From assembly GCA_041645075.1 (NCBI GenBank), contig JBAZQS010000001.1, positions 17,830 through 81,829 on the forward strand: a DNA stretch of 64,000 bases, given 5' to 3'. The DNA comes from JBAZQS01 sp041645075 (GTDB lineage: Bacteria; Patescibacteriota; Patescibacteriia; 2-01-FULL-39-33). The position numbers were made by a program, and so were the translations under genes. Below the pieces are notes generated by a model. It was not told the origin of the DNA, ran no database searches, and saw only the letters and a program-made list of their open reading frames with translations. Positions 51,964-59,514 of this stretch are shown in pieces (the stretch's first letter is position 1; each line of letters begins with the position of its first letter).

Positions 51964-52659
51964 ATGAAAATAGGCGGATTACAGCCGGTAACCCTACTGG
52001 ATTATCCCCAGAAAGTGGCAGCGATAATATTCACCCTTGGTTGCGATATGCGCTGTCCTTTTTGTTATAATCCGAATTTGGTCTGGCCCGATTTAATCAA
52101 GAAAGCAAATTTGTTGCCGGAAACGGACTTGTTTTCTTTTTTAAAGCGCCGCCGGAAATATTTAGACGGCGTTTGCCTGACAGGCGGCGAGCCGCTGCTC
52201 CAGCCGGACCTGATTTCTTTTTTGGAGAAAATAAAAAAACTTGGTTATTCAGTTAAATTAGACACCAATGGCTTGAGGCCGGATATTTTGAAAAAATTAA
52301 TGGCCGGCGGGTTGATTGATTACGCGGCCATGGACATCAAGGGCCCGTTAGAACAATATGAAAAATTCTGCGGCGTAAAAATAAACGGCGGTGAGATTAA
52401 AAAAAGTATCGGCCTGATTATAAAGAGCGGTCTGGATTATGAATTTAGAAGCACTTTAGTCAAGGGATTGCATAAAAAATCTGATATTGTTAAGATGGCA
52501 AAGTTAATTAAAGGCGCCGGTAAATATTTTTTACAAAATTTTAATCCGCAAGCGGTTTTGGTGGGCGGAAAATTTAAGGGCGCAAGTTTTACGCAAAAAG
52601 AAATGGCGGAGTTTTGCCGCTTGGCGGGAAAATATGTCAATATGTGTAAAGTTAGGTAG
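51964..52659 (+). CDS. nrdG: Anaerobic ribonucleotide reductase activating enzyme NrdG (radical SAM)
   Basis: 231 residues from ATG MKIGGLQPVTLLDYPQK; an earlier in-frame start would overlap the glycyl-radical gene. The radical-SAM cluster motif CDMRCPFC (CX3CX2C) sits in TLGCDMRCPFCYNPN. CLTGGEPLLQPDL binds SAM. The size and N-terminus fit the NrdG2 subgroup. It generates the glycyl radical on the free-standing domain encoded 7 nt upstream. Last gene of the operon. Confidence 0.95.
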   Translation: MKIGGLQPVTLLDYPQKVAAIIFTLGCDMRCPFCYNPNLVWPDLIKKANLLPETDLFSFLKRRRKYLDGVCLTGGEPLLQPDLISFLEKIKKLGYSVKLDTNGLRPDILKKLMAGGLIDYAAMDIKGPLEQYEKFCGVKINGGEIKKSIGLIIKSGLDYEFRSTLVKGLHKKSDIVKMAKLIKGAGKYFLQNFNPQAVLVGGKFKGASFTQKEMAEFCRLAGKYVNMCKVR

Positions 52660-52664
52660 GATGG

Positions 52665-52673
52665 TGTTATAAT
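52665..52673 (+). promoter_or_regulatory. Extended -10 promoter of prfB (predicted leaderless)
   Basis: TGT-TATAAT (TATAAT 52668-52673), exactly 6 nt before the ATG at 52680. No good -35 box is seen. Confidence 0.6.
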
Positions 52674-52679
52674 TAATTT

Positions 52680-53790
52680 ATGAAAGAAATATTTTCACAA
52701 ATCAAAGATTTACAAGGCAAAATCTCTGGAAGCTGGAGGTTGCTTTGACTTGGATAAATCGCAAAAAGAAATAAGCAAACTGGAACAGGAAATTTTCCAG
52801 CCGGATTTTTGGCAAGAGGCAAATCGGGCGAAAGCGATAAGCAAAAAATACGAGGATTTGAAAAAGGAATTTGACCAGTGGCGGATTTTAAAAAACGAAA
52901 TTGATGATTTATCGGAATTGGCGGAGGTAGCCGAAAATGATGAAAATTTGGCTAAGGAAATTAATGAAAAATTTACCAAAGCGGAAAAAAAGTTTTCCAA
53001 ATTAGAATTTCAAGTTTTATTTTCCGGAGTCCACGATAAAAATAATGCTATTTTGTCTATTCACGCGGGCACGGGCGGGGTAGACGCGCAGGACTGGGCC
53101 GAGATACTTTTGCGAATGTATTTAAGATTTTGCGAAATACACGGTTTTGAGGCGAGAGTGATTGATAAGAGCGCGGGCAGTGAAGCCGGCGTAAAAAGTG
53201 TCGTGGTAGAGGTTATTGGCCGCCATGCTTATGGTTGGCTTCGGTCGGAAAATGGCGTTCATCGCCTGGTGCGCATTTCGCCCTTTGACGCGGAAAAAAT
53301 GAGACACACCTCCTTTGCTTTAGTGGAAGTGCTTCCTGAATTGGCCGAAGAGAAAGACCCGTCGGCGCCGGCAGGAATCGGACTTAAAGATTCGGATTTA
53401 AGAATCGAGGTCATGCGCGCGGGCGGCCACGGCGGCCAAAGCGTTAATACCACGGATTCAGCGGTGCGTATCACTCATATTCCCACGGGCATTGTCGTCA
53501 AGTGCCAGAATGAGCGGTCGCAACTGCAGAATAAAAATAACGCCTTTAAAATTTTAAAAGCCAAACTGCTTAAAATCAGCGAGGAAAAAGAAAGCGAAGA
53601 AATTAAAAAAATAAAAGGCGATTATCAGAAAGCCGAATGGGGCAATCAGGCGCGGTCTTATGTGATGCAACCGTATAAATTAGTCAAAGACCACCGCACT
53701 AATTACGAAACGCCGGATATTGACCGCGTGCTTAACGGCGAAATTGATGATTTTGTGGAAAATTATTTGAGATATAAAATTGCAAAATAA
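52680..53790 (+). CDS. prfB: Peptide chain release factor 2, programmed +1 frameshift
   Basis: Translation starts at ATG 52680 (MKEIFSQIKDLQGKIS), reaches an in-frame TGA at 52746-52748 after 22 codons, and continues in the +1 frame from GAC at 52747 to 53790. The product, about 369 residues, is normal for RF2. The stop-recognition tripeptide SPF (in RISPFDAEKMRHTSF) and GGQ in MRAGGHGGQSVNTTDSA identify RF2, which reads UGA and UAA. The frameshift gives autoregulation: low RF2 allows the shift, high RF2 terminates. It shows that UGA is a stop codon in this organism. Confidence 0.96.
52735..52749 (+). promoter_or_regulatory. Programmed frameshift site of prfB
   Basis: A Shine-Dalgarno-like GGAGGT (52735-52740), 2 nt, then CTTTGAC (52743-52749). 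This is the same design as the E. coli RF2 site (AGGGGG, 3 nt, CTTTGAC). Confidence 0.95.
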
Positions 53791-53799
53791 TAATTAAAA

Positions 53800-55320
53800 A
53801 TGCAGTGGAGGGCATTGATAAATTCCAAATCAAAAATATTTTTAATTTGTTTATTGGGTTTTATGGCCGGCGTGGCTATAAGTAATTTTTTTAAAATAGG
53901 CGATTTCATAATTTTTTGCCTGGTTTTATTCTTAATAATCTTGCTGATTATTTTTTGGCAAAATAAAAATTGGCGGCTCATAATTTTATGGGGCGTTTTT
54001 TTATTTTTGGGAATTTGGCGCTTTCAAATCGGACTGCCGGATTATAATGAGGCCGGCCAGATTTATCATTATAATAACCAGCCGCTTAAATTCTCCGGCA
54101 TAATTGCCAATATTGACGAAAGAATAAGCAATCAGAAATTAACCATCAAGGCGGAAAAACTGATTAATGGCCAAAAAATCAAGGGCAAGGTTTTGATTAC
54201 CACCGGCCTATATCCCAAATATCATTATGGCGACCGATTAGAGATTGATTGCCAATTAAAAAAGCCGGAAAATTTTCAAGACTTTGATTACGAAAAATAT
54301 CTGGCCCGATATGATATTTATTCTATTTGCCGTTTTGCCAGAATTTCCCTCCTCCCCCTTACCAAGGGGGAGGTTGGGAGGGGGTTAAATAATGCGGCCA
54401 TAAAATCCAACCGCGCTATTTTAACCTTTAAAAATAAATTATTGGACGGTTTAAGCCAAGCCATAAACGAACCGCAGGCCTCTATTTTGCAGGCCATGAT
54501 TTTGGGAAATCGCGGCGGAATTCCCCGGGAATTATTAGACAAATTTTCTAATAGCGGCATCAGCCACATCATTGCCATCTCGGGCATGAATATCACGATT
54601 ATTGTTTTCTTATTTATGCAGGTGTTAATCAACCTCGGCGTTATCAGGCAAAAAGCGTTCTGGCTGGCTTCGGCCGGCATTTTGATTTTTGTTTTAATGA
54701 TCGGCGACCAGGCCTCGGCTTTGCGCGCCGCCATTATGGGCATCGTGGTTTTATACGCGCAAAAAATCGGGCGGCTGAATAATTCTTTAAACGCCGTTAT
54801 TTTTGCCGCCTCGCTTATGCTTTTGATTAATCCCAAATTATTATTGTCCGATGTCGGCTTCCAGCTTTCCTTTATGGCGATTTTGGGCTTGCTTTATCTG
54901 CCGCCGATTTTTGAAAAATATTTTGCAAAAATTTCCGACCGCGGGCAAATCAAAACCATGGCCATCACCACCATCTCCGCCCAAATTATGACCCTGCCCC
55001 TAATTATTTTTTATTTCCATAAATTGTCTTTGGTCTCGGTTTTTACCAACGCGCTGATCTTGCCCCTGGTTCCGTTTTTGACTATCTGGGGCTTAACCAA
55101 TGCCGCGGCCTCCCTTTTTTCTTTATGGCTCGGGCAAGTCATGGGATTTGTGAGCTGGCTGGGCGTTGGCTATATTCTCCGGATAGTTGAGTGGTCTTTA
55201 AAAATTCCCTTTGCTTATCTGGAAAATTTTTATATTAATATATTGGCGCTGGCTGGATTATACGGCTTAATTTTTTGGTGGATTTTTAGATCAAGGGCGA
55301 ATAATGTTATAATTAAATAA
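53800..55320 (+). CDS. comEC: ComEC/Rec2 membrane channel part
   Basis: 506 residues. N-terminal membrane helices and an OB-like DUF4131 region (about 1-170), then the Competence domain with ILGNRGGIPRELLDKFSNSGISHIIAISG (in parts), LMIGDQASALRAAIMG and QLSFMAILGLLYLPPIF. It forms the inner-membrane DNA-uptake channel for natural transformation. The beta-lactamase-like nuclease domain of full-length ComEC is a separate downstream gene. Residues about 182-196 (LLPLTKGEVGRG) are encoded by an inserted palindrome. It begins 9 nt after prfB. Confidence 0.92.
   Translation: MQWRALINSKSKIFLICLLGFMAGVAISNFFKIGDFIIFCLVLFLIILLIIFWQNKNWRLIILWGVFLFLGIWRFQIGLPDYNEAGQIYHYNNQPLKFSGIIANIDERISNQKLTIKAEKLINGQKIKGKVLITTGLYPKYHYGDRLEIDCQLKKPENFQDFDYEKYLARYDIYSICRFARISLLPLTKGEVGRGLNNAAIKSNRAILTFKNKLLDGLSQAINEPQASILQAMILGNRGGIPRELLDKFSNSGISHIIAISGMNITIIVFLFMQVLINLGVIRQKAFWLASAGILIFVLMIGDQASALRAAIMGIVVLYAQKIGRLNNSLNAVIFAASLMLLINPKLLLSDVGFQLSFMAILGLLYLPPIFEKYFAKISDRGQIKTMAITTISAQIMTLPLIIFYFHKLSLVSVFTNALILPLVPFLTIWGLTNAAASLFSLWLGQVMGFVSWLGVGYILRIVEWSLKIPFAYLENFYINILALAGLYGLIFWWIFRSRANNVIIK
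54351..54373. repeat. Palindrome inserted in the comEC coding region
   Basis: A perfect 10-bp stem CCTCCCCCTT (54351-54360) / AAGGGGGAGG (54364-54373), flanked by ccct and gggagggg. It encodes LPLTKGEVGRG, a peptide typical of a widespread CCTC/GAGG intergenic palindrome that has entered a gene. Confidence 0.8.
55305..55313 (+). promoter_or_regulatory. Extended -10 promoter inside the end of comEC (predicted leaderless)
   Basis: TGT-TATAAT (TATAAT 55308-55313) exactly 6 nt before the ATG at 55320, the same geometry as at prfB and parA. Confidence 0.5.
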
Positions 55321-56201
55321 TGAAAAAATTTAAATTTGTCTTGATTCTTTTTTTAACCATAATCGCCTTAGCCGGCGCGTATTTTTTTCAGTCAAATTAC
55401 CGCTTGGCAAATGTCAAAGGCGCCAGCGTTGATTTGAGCGGGAAATTAGTGATTAATTTTTTGGATGTGGGTCAGGGCGATGCGATTTTAATCCGTCTGC
55501 CCCAAGGCGATGATGTTTTAATTGACGGCGGGCCGGACAATACCGTCCTGCAAAAAATCGGCGAATACTTGCCATATGGGGACCGGGACATAGAACTGAT
55601 GATTTTAACTCATCCGCACAGCGACCATGTAACTGGCCTTAATGAGGTCCTAAAAAGATACGGCGTCAAGAAAATTTTAATGACCGGCGCCATTCACACG
55701 GCGTCCGATTATCTGAATTTTTTAGAGCAGATCAAAGAGAAAAAAATACCCGTGGAAATTATTGACAGCCCGCGCGATTTATTTTTGGAAAATGATGTTG
55801 ATTTTAAGATTTTATATCCGGACAAAAGTTTCTCGGGCCAGCGGGTGGAAAACTTGAACAATACCTCCATCGTCGCCCAATTGATTTACGCGAGCACCAC
55901 GGTAATGCTCTCGGGCGATTTTGAAAATGAAGAATTATTGCTGAATAAGGGTTTTAATTTGAAATCAGATATTTATAAGGTCGGCCACCATGGCTCCAAT
56001 ACGGCCAATAGCCGGGAATTTTTAGAGGCGATTTCTCCGCTTTACGCGGTTATATTGGTTGGCGCCGATAATAAATTCGGCCATCCTCATTTCCGAACGT
56101 TGCGAATTTTGGAAAAAATCGGCGCCAAAATTTTTCGCGCCGACCAGGATGGAGATGTTAGATTTATGAGTGACGGGAAAGCGTTTGAGTTGATTAAATA
56201 A
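55320..56201 (+). CDS. ComEC-type metallo-beta-lactamase domain protein
   Basis: 293 residues. One membrane helix or signal anchor (about 6-24) is followed by the beta-lactamase fold: VINFLDVGQGDAILIRLP, the metal motif THPHSDHVTG, ILMTGAIHT, STTVMLSGDFENEE, KVGHHGSNTANSREFL and GHPHFRT. This is the third domain of ComEC proteins, thought to degrade one strand of incoming DNA. Its ATG shares one base with the stop of the channel gene (TAATG), so translation is coupled. The split arrangement is frequent in CPR. Confidence 0.9.
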   Translation: MKKFKFVLILFLTIIALAGAYFFQSNYRLANVKGASVDLSGKLVINFLDVGQGDAILIRLPQGDDVLIDGGPDNTVLQKIGEYLPYGDRDIELMILTHPHSDHVTGLNEVLKRYGVKKILMTGAIHTASDYLNFLEQIKEKKIPVEIIDSPRDLFLENDVDFKILYPDKSFSGQRVENLNNTSIVAQLIYASTTVMLSGDFENEELLLNKGFNLKSDIYKVGHHGSNTANSREFLEAISPLYAVILVGADNKFGHPHFRTLRILEKIGAKIFRADQDGDVRFMSDGKAFELIK

Positions 56202-56214
56202 TTTTTATCGTGTC

Positions 56215-56243
56215 TTGCTTTTTCCGCGTGATTTTGTTAAAAT
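56215..56243 (+). promoter_or_regulatory. Possible promoter of the receiver-domain gene
   Basis: TTGCTT (56215-56220), 17 nt, TAAAAT (56238-56243). The ATG is at 56300. Confidence 0.45.
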
Positions 56244-56253
56244 TTTTATTGAG

Positions 56254-56268
56254 ATAGTTTTGTAACCA
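56254..56268. repeat. Solo 15-bp match to the end of the 179-bp inverted-repeat element
   Basis: atagttttgtaacca is identical to part of the terminal repeat at 2217-2231. No second end or inner hairpin is present, so it may be a remnant or a separate binding site. Confidence 0.4.
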
Positions 56269-56299
56269 CCCCATGGTTTTAAAAGATAAAATTTAAATT

Positions 56300-56686
56300 A
56301 TGGCAAGCGAAAAAACAAAAGTGCTATTAGTGGAAGACGATTTGATGATTGTGGAGATGTATAAAATGCGGTTTGAAGAAGAGGGCTATGCGGTTTTGGT
56401 CACCGATAAAGGCAGCGAGGCGATAGAAATCGCGGAAAAAGAAAAACCGGACATTATCCTTTTGGATGTGATTTTGCCCGAAGTAGACGGCTTCACGGTT
56501 TTGCAAAAATTGAAAAATGATATCAAGACAAAAGAAATTCCAATTTTGCTTTTAACAAATTTAGGGCAAGAATCGGACAAGGAAAAAGGACTGCAGATGG
56601 GCGCGGCCGATTATTTCATTAAAGCCCAGCATACGCCCGTGGAAGTTATTCAAAAAATTAAAGAATTAATCAATAAATCGTCTTAG
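56300..56686 (+). CDS. Single-domain response regulator (CheY-like receiver)
   Basis: 128 residues, a bare receiver domain. Acidic pair D13/D14 (LVEDD), phosphorylation site D56 (ILLDVILPEVDGF), T86 (LLLTN) and K108 (YFIKA) are all present. There is no output domain, so it acts by protein contact. No histidine kinase is in the window. ndk starts 3 nt after its stop. Confidence 0.93.
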   Translation: MASEKTKVLLVEDDLMIVEMYKMRFEEEGYAVLVTDKGSEAIEIAEKEKPDIILLDVILPEVDGFTVLQKLKNDIKTKEIPILLLTNLGQESDKEKGLQMGAADYFIKAQHTPVEVIQKIKELINKSS

Positions 56687-56689
56687 ATT

Positions 56690-57190
56690 ATGTCAGAATT
56701 AATTGAGCGGACATTGGTTTTGTTAAAACCAGACGCCGTTAAGAGGGGACTGATGGGAGAAATTATTTCCCGTTTTGAAAAAGCGGGCTTAAAGATCGTC
56801 GGCCTGAAAATGGTTTGGGCCGATTCAAATTTAGCCGGCCAGCACTATGGCGAAGATATTACCGCCAGAAGAGGCAAGAAAGTGCGTCATCTTTTAATGA
56901 ATTTTGTGGCGACGGGGCCGGTTCTGGCCCTAGTTATAGAAGGCGTTGAGTCCATTGAAAATGTCAGAATGATGGTGGGGCCCACGGAGCCGAAATCGGC
57001 TTTGCCCGGGACCATTAGGGGCGATTATGCCCATGTTAGTTTTAAATACGCCGATGAAAAAGGGAAAGCTGTGGAAAACTTAATTCATGCCTCAAGCGAT
57101 AAAGAAGATGCGGCGAGGGAAATTCCGATTTGGTTTTCCGAACAGGAATTGTATGATTATAAAACCGTTCACGAAGCCCACACTTTTTAA
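56690..57190 (+). CDS. ndk: Nucleoside diphosphate kinase
   Basis: 166 residues. N-terminal ERTLVLLKPDAVKRGLMGEII; catalytic histidine H133 in ENLIHASSD; C-terminal IWFSEQELYDY. It is about 25 residues longer than the common 140-150, because of an extra segment near DYAHVSFKYADEKGKAV before the active site, as in some archaeal and CPR forms. It balances NTP and dNTP pools using a phosphohistidine. Ends before a two-way terminator. Confidence 0.95.
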   Translation: MSELIERTLVLLKPDAVKRGLMGEIISRFEKAGLKIVGLKMVWADSNLAGQHYGEDITARRGKKVRHLLMNFVATGPVLALVIEGVESIENVRMMVGPTEPKSALPGTIRGDYAHVSFKYADEKGKAVENLIHASSDKEDAAREIPIWFSEQELYDYKTVHEAHTF

Positions 57191-57209
57191 AGTTAAATAT
57201 AAAATAAAA

Positions 57210-57228
57210 AAACGGCGTTTAGCCGTTT
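57210..57228. terminator. Bidirectional terminator between ndk and rpmB
   Basis: AAACGGC (57210-57216), loop GTTTA, GCCGTTT (57222-57228), with A and T runs on either side. Confidence 0.8.
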
Positions 57229-57230
57229 AT

Positions 57231-57410
57231 TTATTTATTTGATTTTTTTGTCCGTGTTTTTAAACAACCGGTGCAAATCTTAATTCTTTTTCCGTCAATT
57301 TTTCTGGTTTGTAAATTAATTTTTTGCGTTTTTTTTGTTTTTACTTTGGAGTGGCTTACATTAAATGCCTTGGTCGTGCCTCGGCCACAAATTTCACATG
57401 ATTGGGGCAT
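57231..57410 (-). CDS. rpmB: Large ribosomal subunit protein L28
   Basis: About 59 residues from MPQSCEICGRGTTKAFNVSH; an ATG four codons upstream (57422) is equally possible. CEIC and CTGC are zinc ligands of the C+ form of L28. NVSHSKVKTKKT is the family core. Basic throughout. Single gene on the minus strand. Confidence 0.9.
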   Translation of the reverse strand: MPQSCEICGRGTTKAFNVSHSKVKTKKTQKINLQTRKIDGKRIKICTGCLKTRTKKSNK

Positions 57411-57485
57411 AGTTTTTATCATTAATAATTTTGAAATCAGATATTAAATATAGGTTAGCATAGGTATTTTAAAAAGTCAATGCTT

Positions 57486-57575
57486 TTCTAAAATATCAAA
57501 ATCCAAATATCCAAAAATTTGAAATTTGATATTAGTCATTAATTTGTCATTTGAGCTTTGTCATTTGGATTTTTC
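57486..57575. repeat. AT-rich imperfect inverted repeat
   Basis: aaaatatcaaaatccaaat on the left faces atttggattttt on the right, with tgtcattt and gtcattaattt repeats between. Same general kind as 46971-47075. It fills most of 57423-57650. Confidence 0.5.
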
Positions 57576-57650
57576 AGTCAGAGTGATTTATTGGCAAAAT
57601 TATCTGATTTATGTTATTATTTAATTTGTTATTAAAAATTATATAATTTT

Positions 57651-58280
57651 ATGCCCATAACTTGGTTATACACCGAACCCATGTTTTTTGTGGCCTGGGT
57701 CATCGCCATCGTTATTGCTTTAACTCTTCACGAATTTTCCCATGCCGCCGCCGCTCTGTATTTTGGCGATGATACGGCCAAGTCAATGGGGCGCTTAACT
57801 TTAAATCCAATCGCCCATCTTGATTGGCTGGGTTTTATTATGCTGCTTTTCGTTGGTTTTGGCTGGGCCAAGCCCGTGCCGGTCAATCCTTATAATTTAA
57901 GAAATCCGAGAATTTCTTCGGCCCTGGTTTCCCTGGCCGGGCCATTCGCCAATTTCATTTCCCTGATTGTTTTTGGCTTATTATTAAAATTTTTGGGACC
58001 GACTTTGGGACCGCAAAATCTTTTGGTGAATTTTCTGTTTATGCTGGTTTTAATCAATGTGGTTTTAATGGCATTTAATTTGATACCCATTCCGCCGCTT
58101 GATGGCTCAAAAGTATTGTTTAGCATTTTGCCGGATAAATATAATGATTTTAAGTATAAATTAGCCCTTAACGGCCCCTGGATTTTAATAATCTTAGTCA
58201 TCGCCGACAATTTTTTAAATATCGGCATTTTTGCCGCCCTGTTCAATTGGATTTTTCAATTAGTGGGCAGATTTTTATAA
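57651..58280 (+). CDS. Site-2 protease family (M50) membrane metalloprotease
   Basis: 209 residues. The zinc motif HEFSH (H27, E28, H31) is inside a membrane helix, and the third ligand is D152 in NLIPIPPLDGSKVL. About five to six helices, with NPIAHLDWLGF between. No PDZ domain, matching the short M50 group (rhomboid-like in size, often called YwhC/SREBF2-type). It cleaves membrane proteins within the bilayer; targets unknown. Single gene. Confidence 0.9.
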   Translation: MPITWLYTEPMFFVAWVIAIVIALTLHEFSHAAAALYFGDDTAKSMGRLTLNPIAHLDWLGFIMLLFVGFGWAKPVPVNPYNLRNPRISSALVSLAGPFANFISLIVFGLLLKFLGPTLGPQNLLVNFLFMLVLINVVLMAFNLIPIPPLDGSKVLFSILPDKYNDFKYKLALNGPWILIILVIADNFLNIGIFAALFNWIFQLVGRFL

Positions 58281-58324
58281 TAAAGGCGATTATTTATCAG
58301 CCAGGCAGTCAGAGCGAATGAAAC

Positions 58325-58353
58325 TTGACTTATTTGGGAAAATTATTTAAGAT
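58325..58353 (+). promoter_or_regulatory. Promoter of the str operon
   Basis: TTGACT (58325-58330), 17 nt, TAAGAT (58348-58353). The leader to rpsL (58544) is about 180 nt and ends in repeats of aaaattaaaaatt; no stable fold was recognised in it. Confidence 0.6.
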
Positions 58354-58543
58354 ACTTTTGTTGAAAATTATAAAATTTAGACCATAATTGAGGTTTCCAG
58401 AACGGAAATTTTTAATTTGCGAAAACAATTTTTTCGCCTGCGGCCAGCTCATTGAGGGATTTGTCTCAGATCATATTTTTAAAAATTAAAAATTGGATTT
58501 ATTTATTTAAAAATTAAAAATTAAAAATTAAAAATTTTTATTT

Positions 58544-58972
58544 ATGCCAACTATTAATCAGCTGTTGCGAAAAAATCGTAAGTCAAAAAAGGTCAAATCC
58601 AAGACCCCTGATTTGCAATTGACTTTGGACAGCTTGCATCGCCGAAAAAAAATAATAGGCAAGGGCAATCCGCTTAAGCGCGGCGTTTGCTTGCAGGTCA
58701 GGACCACGACGCCCAAAAAACCGAACTCGGCTTTGCGCAAGATTGCCCGCGTTCGCCTGTCAAACGGTCAGGAAGTGACGGCTTATATTCCGGGCGTGGG
58801 CCATAATTTGCAGGAACACTCTATTGTTTTAATTCGCGGCGGCCGGGTCAAGGATTTACCCGGCGTCCGTTATCATATTGTCAGGGGTGTTTATGACAGC
58901 GCCGGCGTGGAGGGACGAAAACGCGGTCGAAGTTTGTATGGCGCTAAAAAAGAAAAAGTCAAGGCTAGCTGA
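58544..58972 (+). CDS. rpsL: Small ribosomal subunit protein S12
   Basis: 142 residues: PTINQLLRKNRKSKK, KKPNSALRKIARVRLSNGQE, IPGVGHNLQEHSIVLIRGG and the DLPGVRYHIVRGVYDSAGV decoding-centre loop. Slightly longer than the E. coli protein because of a Lys-rich insertion near residues 20-45. Ends in TGA. First gene of the str operon. Confidence 0.98.
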   Translation: MPTINQLLRKNRKSKKVKSKTPDLQLTLDSLHRRKKIIGKGNPLKRGVCLQVRTTTPKKPNSALRKIARVRLSNGQEVTAYIPGVGHNLQEHSIVLIRGGRVKDLPGVRYHIVRGVYDSAGVEGRKRGRSLYGAKKEKVKAS

Positions 58973-59026
58973 ATAATTTAATTATTGTTTAAAAATTAAA
59001 AATTAAAAATTTTAATAATAATATAT

Positions 59027-59494
59027 ATGCGAGGAAAACCGGCCACCAAAAGAACAATTAAAGCAGACGCCAAATTCAACCGAGAAGATGTGGCGAAATT
59101 TATCAATTACATAATGAAGGGTGGAAAAAAATCCGTGGCCAGACAGTCAATTTATGATTGTCTTGCTCTTATTTCCCAAAAAACTAAGCAAGACGCTTTG
59201 GATATTTTTGAAAAAGCCATCCAAAACGTTTCTCCCTCGGTGGAAATTCGCGGCCGGCGGGTTGGCGGCGCTAATTATCAAGTACCGATATCAGTCAGGC
59301 CCTCAAGAAGTTTTACTCTCGGCTGCCGCTGGATTATTAACGCGGCCAAAGCCAGAAAAGGCAAAAAGATGGCGGAAAAATTAGCCGAAGAATTTATCGC
59401 CGCTTATAACAGCGAAGGCGCGGCCATGAAAAAGAAGCAGGATACTTATCGGATGGCGGAGGCCAATCGGGCCTTTGCGCATTTCCGCGGATAA
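59027..59494 (+). CDS. rpsG: Small ribosomal subunit protein S7
   Basis: 155 residues. FINYIMKGGKKSVARQSIYD, PSVEIRGRRVGGANYQVPI and NSEGAAMKKKQDTYRMAEAN are the family blocks. It organises the 30S head and contacts the E-site tRNA. It is 54 nt downstream of rpsL and 20 nt upstream of fusA. Confidence 0.98.
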   Translation: MRGKPATKRTIKADAKFNREDVAKFINYIMKGGKKSVARQSIYDCLALISQKTKQDALDIFEKAIQNVSPSVEIRGRRVGGANYQVPISVRPSRSFTLGCRWIINAAKARKGKKMAEKLAEEFIAAYNSEGAAMKKKQDTYRMAEANRAFAHFRG

Positions 59495-59514
59495 TTAGGA
59501 AATTTTCTATAATT

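Noticed and set aside
52746..52748. TGA as a sense codon (Gracilibacteria/SR1 code)
   Set aside because: It is the programmed frameshift stop of prfB; RF2 is present, and genes such as rpsL end in TGA.
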